A stretch of DNA of 10,973 nucleotides from an uncultured Acidobacteriota bacterium. Lineage in GTDB: Bacteria; Acidobacteriota; Vicinamibacteria; Vicinamibacterales; UBA8438. The stretch is taken from positions 1-10,973 of the forward strand of contig CALBET010000786.1 in the NCBI GenBank assembly GCA_937888665.1, read 5' to 3'. This document shows positions 1 through 5,426 of the stretch, piece by piece. A program made the translations under genes and the position numbers. The first letter of the stretch is position 1. Each line of letters opens with the position of its first letter. The notes beneath the pieces are model-generated. The model saw only the letters and a list, made by a program, of their open reading frames with translations. It was not told the origin of the DNA and did not search any database.

Positions 1-51
1 TCGGCCGGATTCAGCGTCGGTCGAATGCAGCGGGACTTTCACCACGGGCTG

Positions 52-1038
52 CTAGCGCGAGGTTCCCTCGCCTGGCCCACAGCGCACAGCCTGAAGGAAA
101 CCGGGCTCCCCGACGTGTGACTCGCTGGTCAGCACGAACCAGTCATCGGCATCGGCGCGAAACGCAATCGACTCCCCCTGTGGCTCGTCGGTGCCGAGGT
201 AGCAGGCCTCCGCCACTTGCTCCGGTGTATCGCCGATGGGCCACCGGAAACGGTAGATCTCGGAATACGTGCGCACGGCGAGCACGTCTCCGGCCGGACT
301 GAGCGCCGCGCCGGTGACAATGCGCCCTGCAAGCGGGTCGGGTCCGATCGGCAATTGTCGACTGGCGCCCAGGGTGAGAATCCCTCCTCCGCCGATAGCG
401 GCCGCGATATCGACGGCCGGTATGTCGAACAGGCGCGTCGCCTGTTCTCGCTCCTTCGTCACGACGATCAAATCGCCTGCCGCCGTGATGGCAAGCCCTT
501 CGGCGTCGTGAGGTCCGTCTGGATAGACGAACGGCACCGTCCCCACCAGGGCGACCTCGGTGTCGCCGGCGAACGGGTCCGGCTCCTCGATGATGTAGAT
601 CGCGACGGACTCTCTCACCGACCGGTTGTCCCCCATGTCGGCAACATACAGGCAGGACCGGTCGGCCGCCTCTGGACAGCGGCCGAGGGCCAGCGCCTCC
701 CAGTCACGAGCTGTCGCGCCCGTGACCTGCACGGTCGCCAACAGCGACGCCGCGCTGTCGAGGGCATACAGCCGTGGCTCATCGCCCGAGTCGTTATGGG
801 TCCAGAACACGCCCGGGTGCGCATGGCTCGCGGCAAGCCCGGACGACTCGCCCAGTTCGGCCGGCATCTGCCCCATCTCCACCACGTCGGTCGGCGCGAA
901 GGCGCATCGCTCCTGCGCCAACCGCTCCTCCGCCAACCACTGCTGCGTCTGGCGGCGCTCGCCCTGCCCGAGCAGCACCCAGATCACCAGCAACATGGCC
1001 ACGCCGCCGACCAGAGGGGCCTTCACTCGAAGTGACAC
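52..1038 (-). CDS. Membrane-anchored beta-propeller-like protein of unknown function
   Basis: The preferred GTG start at 1038 gives 328 residues and has an AGAGG ribosome binding site six bases upstream. A second GTG at 1053 adds five residues and is possible, with a weaker site. The N-terminus is a basic stretch followed by one hydrophobic segment (about residues 7-24) with no clear cleavage site, so the protein is probably anchored in the inner membrane with the rest in the periplasm. The body has propeller-like repeats with the phrases WTHNDSGD, RDWEALALG, LYVADMGDN, DAEGLAI and QGESIAF. Similar phrases occur in a widespread group of uncharacterised secreted proteins related to the SdiA-regulated and phytase-like propellers. 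Several cysteines lie outside the membrane segment and may form disulfides. It starts 26 bases after the stop of the exported-protein gene, so the two are probably co-transcribed. No catalytic residues are identifiable and the substrate is unknown. Confidence 0.8.
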   Translation of the reverse strand: MSLRVKAPLVGGVAMLLVIWVLLGQGERRQTQQWLAEERLAQERCAFAPTDVVEMGQMPAELGESSGLAASHAHPGVFWTHNDSGDEPRLYALDSAASLLATVQVTGATARDWEALALGRCPEAADRSCLYVADMGDNRSVRESVAIYIIEEPDPFAGDTEVALVGTVPFVYPDGPHDAEGLAITAAGDLIVVTKEREQATRLFDIPAVDIAAAIGGGGILTLGASRQLPIGPDPLAGRIVTGAALSPAGDVLAVRTYSEIYRFRWPIGDTPEQVAEACYLGTDEPQGESIAFRADADDWFVLTSESHVGEPGFLQAVRCGPGEGTSR

Positions 1039-1064
1039 AGTCGGCCTCTGCACGCCCCTCGACC

Positions 1065-2093
1065 CTACTTCTCCCTGAAGTCCGCTGGAATCGTGAGCAT
1101 GCTCGTCTCGGGAGCGTTGTCGATGTTCAGCAGCTCGCTCGCCGTCTCGAAAATGGTCGAACGCGGCTCGCCAGCGTTGTCATCGCCACCACCGCCAAGC
1201 GCCCGTCCCACCCTATTCCCGAGACCGCCCAAGCCGCCGAATCGGCCGCGACGGGGCTTCTCTTCCTCCACTTTGGGGGGCTCTACCACCTGGGCCCCAC
1301 CCTTGACGTTCTCGAACGTCATCTCGGTGAGCATCGCGGTGCCGTTCACCTGGACGCCTTCGTCCTGGAAGCGCTTCATCGCTTCGCCCAGACCAGGGAA
1401 CATCGCCATCGCCGACGTCATTTGCTCGGCCGACGTATCGAAGCCGAAGATCTCACCCAGGGCCTCCGCATACCGCCGCTGGAAATCCAGGATTTCCTCC
1501 ATGCCGGTCACATCGTTCGTCATCCAGGAGCGCGCGGTCATGACGATGCCACCGGCCTCTTCCAGCGTGCGGCCTTTCTCGCGGACCGTCACGGTCGTGA
1601 CCACGAGCTCGGCTTGGTGCCCGTTGACGTCGCGCCGCTCGCCCGGACGCTGCACGTCCAAGTCAACCTCGACCTCCGGCCCCGGCTCCCCGTCTTCGGC
1701 GCGTTGACCGCTCGGCGCGTCGGGTGGGGCCTGCTGCCGGGCACGTTCCCGCAGCTCCTCCATCCGGGCGCGCAGCTCTTCGAACGTTGTGACCTCGTAC
1801 CTCTTGTCGCGCAGATCGAGGTCGTACATCCGGCCCTCGGCCAGGTCGATGATCTGGGCGCGCCGGTCGTCGCTACTGGTGTACATCCGGTCGTCCGCAA
1901 CGACGGTCGTGGTCACGATGCCGTCCTTGGCCGCGTCGCCACCGAACAGGCCCATCACGCGTCCCAGCGCGCCTTGGAACTTCACAGTCGTTCGCTGTTC
2001 TGTTTTGACCGCGGCGAACGTCGTGGTGGCGGCCGCGAGGACGAACGCCGCGACCAGCGCGCGCGGTAGGACCCTAAGCGAACGAGATTTCAT
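1065..2093 (-). CDS. Exported protein of unknown function, resembling DUF4412-type proteins
   Basis: The ATG at 2093 has a GGAG site seven bases upstream and opens a clear signal peptide (basic n-region, hydrophobic core, probable cleavage near residues 27-28). A TTG-type start further upstream would place 24 unconvincing residues before the signal peptide. The mature protein of about 315 residues begins with a beta-rich part that includes the phrases VVADDRMY, AQIIDLAEGRMYDLD and KRYEVTTFEELRARMEELRERA. A Pro/Glu-rich linker (about 115-145) follows, then a second beta-rich half with ARSWMTNDVTGMEEILDFQRRYAEALGE split by short gaps. Near the C-terminus is a Gly/Arg-rich stretch (about 275-305), and the end reads LTIPADFREK. 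The pattern of a protein reporting on a measured species and ending in a 'lipid-carrier-like' IPAxF motif recalls DUF4412 and LolA-like exported proteins, but the match is by eye only. It is the first gene of a leftward pair. Confidence 0.75.
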   Translation of the reverse strand: MKSRSLRVLPRALVAAFVLAAATTTFAAVKTEQRTTVKFQGALGRVMGLFGGDAAKDGIVTTTVVADDRMYTSSDDRRAQIIDLAEGRMYDLDLRDKRYEVTTFEELRARMEELRERARQQAPPDAPSGQRAEDGEPGPEVEVDLDVQRPGERRDVNGHQAELVVTTVTVREKGRTLEEAGGIVMTARSWMTNDVTGMEEILDFQRRYAEALGEIFGFDTSAEQMTSAMAMFPGLGEAMKRFQDEGVQVNGTAMLTEMTFENVKGGAQVVEPPKVEEEKPRRGRFGGLGGLGNRVGRALGGGGDDNAGEPRSTIFETASELLNIDNAPETSMLTIPADFREK

Positions 2094-2203
2094 GGCGGTG
2101 CTCCATGGGATTGTAAGAAACAGGCGGCACAAAAAGACCAGCGGTCGTCTGCACCATTGAATCAAATTCGAAGGCGCCGAACAAGCTGGCCGACCGATGA
2201 CGC

Positions 2204-2218
2204 CCCGGCGGCGCCGGG
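2204..2218. repeat. Perfect 6-bp inverted repeat with 3-base loop
   Basis: CCCGGC at 2204-2209 and GCCGGG at 2213-2218 flank the loop GGC. It lies just upstream of the TATAAT at 2231. There is no T-run on either side, so it is not an intrinsic terminator. It could be an operator-like palindrome or a chance product of high GC content. Confidence 0.4.
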
Positions 2219-2230
2219 TGAGTCGGAGGC

Positions 2231-2236
2231 TATAAT
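2231..2236 (+). promoter_or_regulatory. Candidate -10 box upstream of yggT-like gene
   Basis: A perfect TATAAT occurs in otherwise very GC-rich sequence, facing the yggT-like gene. No acceptable -35 box is present 16-18 bases upstream; that place falls in the CCCGGC...GCCGGG inverted repeat. If used, it would give a leader of roughly 130 bases containing the second hairpin at 2259-2279. Weak evidence. Confidence 0.25.
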
Positions 2237-2258
2237 CGCGACAGCTTACGACGGTGAT

Positions 2259-2279
2259 GGTCGCCGCGGCGCCGCGACC
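2259..2279. repeat. GC-rich inverted repeat in the yggT leader
   Basis: GGTCGC at 2259-2264 pairs with GCGACC at 2274-2279. Within it lies the perfect 10-base palindrome GCGGCGCCGC (2266-2275), so two alternative foldings are possible. No T-run follows. The function is unknown. Confidence 0.4.
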
Positions 2280-2372
2280 GGTACGGTCACCGCCACTCGA
2301 ACGAACGGATCAGGCCGGCGGCGTTCTCAAGGTCACGGGACTCAGAACGACCAGCCGGCCGCAGGGCGAGAC

Positions 2373-2594
2373 ATGATCCAGATCATTGAGTTGTATACGC
2401 TCGTCGTCTTCGTGGCGATCGTCGTCTCCTGGATGCGGCTGCCACCATCTAACCCGATCGCCCAGATCGCCCACACCCTCACCGAACCGGTGCTCGCTCC
2501 GATCAGACGGCTCGTGCCTCCGGTGGCCGGATTGGACTTCTCGCCAATGGTCCTATTGATCGGCTTGCAGTTACTCAAGGGACTGTTCTCCTGA
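2373..2594 (+). CDS. YggT family small membrane protein
   Basis: This 73-residue protein has a single YggT (CCB3/YggT) unit. The visible pattern is a first membrane helix (about 3-20, from IIELYTLVVFVAIVVSW), then the conserved linker with SNPI, LTEPVLAPIRRLVPP and DFSP, then a second helix (about 52-70, MVLLIGLQLLKGL). Many bacterial YggT proteins have two such units and about 180 residues; single-unit forms of 75-100 residues are common outside the Gammaproteobacteria. Members are inner-membrane proteins often found near cell-division or osmotic-tolerance genes, with no settled biochemical role. The ATG at 2373 fits the start of the family; the only site nearby is a weak GGGCGAG. Neither neighbour is a usual yggT partner (proC, yggS, divIVA), so context does not help. 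Confidence 0.85.
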   Translation: MIQIIELYTLVVFVAIVVSWMRLPPSNPIAQIAHTLTEPVLAPIRRLVPPVAGLDFSPMVLLIGLQLLKGLFS

Positions 2595-2755
2595 CGAACG
2601 GCTGACCACGGCGGGCGGCAGGCTAGTCCCCTGGACGAGCTGGGATACACAACTATTACATCGTCGACGGCCGTACCCGACGATTTGCCTGATAGGCTGG
2701 ATTGTCCGAATCGGGGCATCTAGCCGATAGAACAGACGGGGCCCCACGTGCACGC

Positions 2756-2774
2756 GACGCCGGGCGACGGCGTC
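2756..2774 (+). repeat. Inverted repeat in the accDA upstream region
   Basis: GACGCC (2756-2761) and GGCGTC (2769-2774) form a perfect 6-bp stem around a 7-base loop. It sits in the 242-base gap between yggT and accDA, in which no convincing promoter was found. It might be part of the accDA leader. Confidence 0.3.
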
Positions 2775-2817
2775 CGCGCGTCCTGTACCTTCCGTCTCCC
2801 GTGCCGTCGCGGGAGTT

Positions 2818-2830
2818 CCTCGAAACGAGG
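2818..2830 (+). promoter_or_regulatory. Hairpin enclosing the accDA ribosome binding site
   Basis: CCTCG (2818-2822) and CGAGG (2826-2830) form a perfect 5-bp stem with loop AAA. The 3' arm contains GAGG, six bases before the GTG at 2837, which is the best ribosome binding site for accDA. The site decides the choice of start and may be partly hidden when the hairpin forms. Confidence 0.4.
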
Positions 2831-2836
2831 TTCGCC

Positions 2837-4546
2837 GTGGCTGTAGTCGAAGAGGCTGTCACCGTTGAATCCGCGCCGGCACCGTCGACCCACACGTGCC
2901 GCAAGTGCGCCCACGAGGTGGACGAGGCCGCGTTCGCCGCGGAACTCCGAGTGTGCACCGGGTGTGGGCACCATAGCCCGCTGGCCGCGCAGGAGTGGAT
3001 CGACCACCTGGCCGACCGCGGTTCTTTCCGCGAGATTGGCAAGCGGCTGTTCTCGACCGACCCCCTCGACTTCAGCGTGAGCGGACCCTATCGTGACCGG
3101 CTCCGGGAGGCCGAGCGACGGACCGGCATGCAGGAGGCCGCGCTCGCCGGTGAGGCGCAACTCGATGGCCGCCCGGTCGTGCTCGTGTCGCTGGAGTTCG
3201 ACTTTCTCGGCGGCACGATGGGTTCAGTCGTGGGGGAGAAAGTGGCCCGCGCGTTCGAGGTCGCGACCCGACGCCGGCTTCCGGTGGTCTCGATCATCGC
3301 GAGTGGCGGAGCGCGGATTCAGGAGGGCGTGCTGGCCCTGATGCAGATGGCGAAGACCGCGATCGCCGTCTCAGAGCATCGGGCCGCGAAGCTCCCCTAC
3401 ATCTCGGTGCTCACCAACCCAAGTTTTGGCGGCACATTCGCCAGTTTCGGCTCGCTCGGCGACATCCTCATCGGAGAACCGGGCGCGCAGATCGGATTCG
3501 TGGGCGCACGCGTCGTCGAAGGCACGATCGACGAGGTAATCCCGAAATCGGAGCGCCGGGCCGAGGCCGTGATCAAGAACGGCATGATCGACATGATCGT
3601 CGAGCGCTCCTTTCTCCGGAACCGGCTCGCGGTGCTGGTCTCGCAGCTCACGCCGAACCGGTCCGATTCCTGGCCGACCGTCCAGCTGGCGCCGACCCCG
3701 AAGTCCACACGCACCCCGGTCGAAGTGATCAGGCTGGCCCGCATGCCGTCGCGGCCGCGCGCCGACGCCTATGTGCAGCGGGTCTTCCAATCGTTCAGCG
3801 AACTGCACGGGGACCGCTGCTTCGGCGACGACCCGGCCATCGTCGGCGGCGTGGCGAACCTCCAGGGGCATCCAGTCATGCTCATCGCCCAATCGGGCGA
3901 GATGAAGCCGATGCCGGAGGGGTTCCGAAAAGCCCAGCGGCTGCTCCGACTGGCGGAGAAATGCAACTTGCCGGTCGTGACCCTGGTCGATACGCGCGGC
4001 GCGTTTCCCGGGATGGAGGCCGAGCGGCGCGGCGTCGCCCTGACCATCGGCGAGTGCCTTGGGATGCTGGCCCGTTTGCCGGTTCCGATCGTGAACGTGG
4101 TGATCGGCGAAGGCGGCTCGGGTGGTGCGCTGGCGCTCGGGCTGGCCGACGTCATCCTGATGCAGGAGAACGCCATCTACTCGGTGATCGCCCCGGAAGG
4201 CGCCGCGGCCATCCTGCTCCACGATGCCGCCCGCAGCGAGGAACTGCTGCCCGCCCTCAAACTCCGATCACATGACCTCCTGGAACTGGGCGTGATCGAC
4301 GATATCGTGCCAGAGCCGCCAGGCGGCGCGCAACGGGACCCGGACGCGGCGGCCAGGCAGGTTCTCGAGCGGGTCGTGCATCACCTCGCCGCGCTCTCGA
4401 CCCTGAAGCCGAAGAAGCTTGTGCAACGGCGCGCCGACCGATACCGGGCGATCGGCCGGTATGAGCGTGGCATCGTGCGCCGGGCGCGTGATATCGTCGC
4501 CCGGATCAACCCAGGCGCCGGAACGCCTCCCCCGAAGCAGCTATGA
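2837..4546 (+). CDS. accDA: Fused acetyl-CoA carboxylase carboxyltransferase beta-alpha subunit (AccD-AccA)
   Basis: This enzyme transfers the carboxyl group from carboxybiotin on BCCP to acetyl-CoA, giving malonyl-CoA for fatty acid synthesis in the cytoplasm. The 569 residues hold both halves of the bacterial carboxyltransferase. The beta half has a zinc ribbon with Cys21, Cys24, Cys40 and Cys43, the motif ASGGARIQEG from 155, and a NPSFGG...GDILIGEPGAQIGF stretch. The alpha half starts near 290, with GDRCFGDDPAIVGG from 325, DTRGAFPG (385-392), GEGGSGGA (424-431) and YSVIAPEGAAAIL. AccD and AccA are separate proteins of about 300 residues in E. coli; fusions are known in several phyla. Two differences from E. 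coli-type AccA are visible. The loop between the third strand and PEGFRKA is about 11 residues shorter (AQSGEMKPMPEG, 351-362), and DTPGAYPG reads DTRGAFPG. The GTG at 2837 is chosen for its GAGG site; an upstream TTG at 2702 would add an implausible Arg/Pro-rich extension. The biotin carboxylase and BCCP genes are not in the window. Confidence 0.93.
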   Translation: MAVVEEAVTVESAPAPSTHTCRKCAHEVDEAAFAAELRVCTGCGHHSPLAAQEWIDHLADRGSFREIGKRLFSTDPLDFSVSGPYRDRLREAERRTGMQEAALAGEAQLDGRPVVLVSLEFDFLGGTMGSVVGEKVARAFEVATRRRLPVVSIIASGGARIQEGVLALMQMAKTAIAVSEHRAAKLPYISVLTNPSFGGTFASFGSLGDILIGEPGAQIGFVGARVVEGTIDEVIPKSERRAEAVIKNGMIDMIVERSFLRNRLAVLVSQLTPNRSDSWPTVQLAPTPKSTRTPVEVIRLARMPSRPRADAYVQRVFQSFSELHGDRCFGDDPAIVGGVANLQGHPVMLIAQSGEMKPMPEGFRKAQRLLRLAEKCNLPVVTLVDTRGAFPGMEAERRGVALTIGECLGMLARLPVPIVNVVIGEGGSGGALALGLADVILMQENAIYSVIAPEGAAAILLHDAARSEELLPALKLRSHDLLELGVIDDIVPEPPGGAQRDPDAAARQVLERVVHHLAALSTLKPKKLVQRRADRYRAIGRYERGIVRRARDIVARINPGAGTPPPKQL

Positions 4547-4579
4547 TGCTGGTGTGCCGGGGCCCGGTACCGGCCAGCA
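4547..4579 (+). terminator. Hairpin directly after the accDA stop, possible terminator
   Basis: TGCTG (4547-4551) pairs with CAGCA (4575-4579), and after a four-base bulge GCCGG (4556-4560) pairs with CCGGC (4570-4574) around a 9-base loop. The structure begins at the base after the accDA stop codon. No T-run follows; the downstream bases are CGTGAAAAATA. It might be a terminator of the kind without a U-tract, an RNA-stability element, or chance. Confidence 0.3.
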
Positions 4580-4601
4580 CGTGAAAAATACCCGATCCTC
4601 T

Positions 4602-4606
4602 GGAGG
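4602..4606 (+). promoter_or_regulatory. Strong Shine-Dalgarno site of the cytochrome gene
   Basis: A full GGAGG lies five bases before the ATG at 4612. It is the best ribosome binding site in the window and fixes the start of the dihaem cytochrome. No convincing -35/-10 pair was found in the 65 bases between accDA and this gene. Confidence 0.7.
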
Positions 4607-4611
4607 GCACC

Positions 4612-5424
4612 ATGTCGATGCGTAGTCTATGGGTGACACCGATGCTCCTGGCGTTGCTGTCCCTGACGACGGCCCCAGCCGCCCTGCACGCCCAACCTCG
4701 AGAAGAGGCAACGGCGGACAACCTGTTTACTGGCACGCTCGATGTTCGAATGGGCCAGCGTGTGTTTCAGCAGCAGTGCGGTCGCTGCCATGGTAATGAT
4801 GGCTCGGGCGGCGAGGGCGGTCCCGATCTGACCAATGGGTTCCGCAGCGCCAGCACCGACGCCGGGCTCTTCAAGATCGTGCGGGAAGGGATCCCGAACA
4901 CGCAGATGGTCGGCATCAGCCGACGATCGACCGACCAGTCGACCTGGATGGTCGTGAGTTACCTGAACTCGCTGAACGACACCACCGACGTCGACCTGCC
5001 TGGCAATGCCACCAACGGGCAGCAGCTCTTCGCCGGCAAAGGCAACTGCGGCAGCTGCCACATGGTCAACGGTGATGGCGGCCGGCGGGGTCCAGACCTG
5101 AGTCAGGTGGGGAACCGTCGCAAACCGGACGAGCTCGCGAGCGACCTGCGCACGCCGGACGAGGAGGTCGACCCGCGGTGGTGGACCCTTCGGGTCACGC
5201 AGGTCGATGGGTCCCTCGTCGAGGGCCTTCGGATGAACGAAGACACGTTCTCCATGCGGCTGATGGACGACAACGAAAACCTCTGGTCATTCTCGAAGAG
5301 CGACGTGCGCTCCTTTGACCGGGTGAAAAGCTCGACCATGCCCAGCGTTGACGGCGCCCTGACCGATGCCGAAGTGGACGACCTGGTTGCATATCTGTTT
5401 TCGCTTCGACGGGAGGAGAGCTGA
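4612..5424 (+). CDS. Periplasmic dihaem c-type cytochrome, probable electron acceptor of the PQQ dehydrogenase
   Basis: The 270-residue protein starts with a signal peptide (cleavage probably after LHA at 27). Two haem-binding motifs follow: CGRCH (56-60) and CGSCH (146-150), each in a cytochrome c domain of about 90 residues with GPDLTNGF and GPDLSQVG after the haem site. The C-terminal part (about 185-268) reads VTQVDGSLVEG, NEDTFSMRLMDD, SFSKSDVRSFDRVKSSTMPS and LTDAEVDDLVAYLFSLR. This is the pattern of the C-terminal region of the haem-binding domain described in Planctomycetes/Verrucomicrobia (TIGR02603-like), in which a small beta unit lies between the haem motif and the final helix. 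It probably accepts electrons from the quinoprotein encoded two bases downstream and passes them to the terminal oxidase chain; that partnership is inferred from position. The sixth haem ligands are likely methionines such as those in NTQMVG and STMPS, not verified. Confidence 0.92.
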   Translation: MSMRSLWVTPMLLALLSLTTAPAALHAQPREEATADNLFTGTLDVRMGQRVFQQQCGRCHGNDGSGGEGGPDLTNGFRSASTDAGLFKIVREGIPNTQMVGISRRSTDQSTWMVVSYLNSLNDTTDVDLPGNATNGQQLFAGKGNCGSCHMVNGDGGRRGPDLSQVGNRRKPDELASDLRTPDEEVDPRWWTLRVTQVDGSLVEGLRMNEDTFSMRLMDDNENLWSFSKSDVRSFDRVKSSTMPSVDGALTDAEVDDLVAYLFSLRREES

Positions 5425-5426
5425 AC

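Larger units (their letters stand above)
2110..2372. other. Divergent intergenic region without a recognisable gene
   Basis: This is most of the 279 bases between the leftward exported-protein gene and the rightward yggT-like gene. It should hold promoters for both directions. It contains one perfect TATAAT and two GC-rich inverted repeats, listed separately. A frame open from a TTG at 2157 reads into yggT, but its upstream part is low-complexity Arg/Gly/Ala/Thr and looks like non-coding GC-rich sequence. Confidence 0.5.

Noticed and set aside
1..51. Possible feature at the left edge
   Set aside because: The 51 bases after the leftward propeller gene show no hairpin, T-run or gene end that can be recognised.
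774..2069. Long rightward open frame opposite the two leftward genes
   Set aside because: Its translation is rich in Arg, Pro and His without domain signs, while the opposite strand has signal peptides, ribosome sites and family-like motifs. It is a high-GC shadow.
2110..2115. TACAAT on the minus strand as a -10 box for the exported-protein gene
   Set aside because: It lies only 16 bases before the start codon, so transcription would begin within the ribosome binding site, and no -35 box is present.
2157..2372. N-terminal extension of YggT from a TTG start
   Set aside because: The extension is low complexity and lacks a ribosome site; the family starts at the first membrane helix, next to the ATG at 2373.
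2702..2836. N-terminal extension of AccDA from a TTG start
   Set aside because: The 45 extra residues are Arg/Pro-rich, unlike any AccD N-terminus, and the GTG at 2837 has a proper ribosome site.
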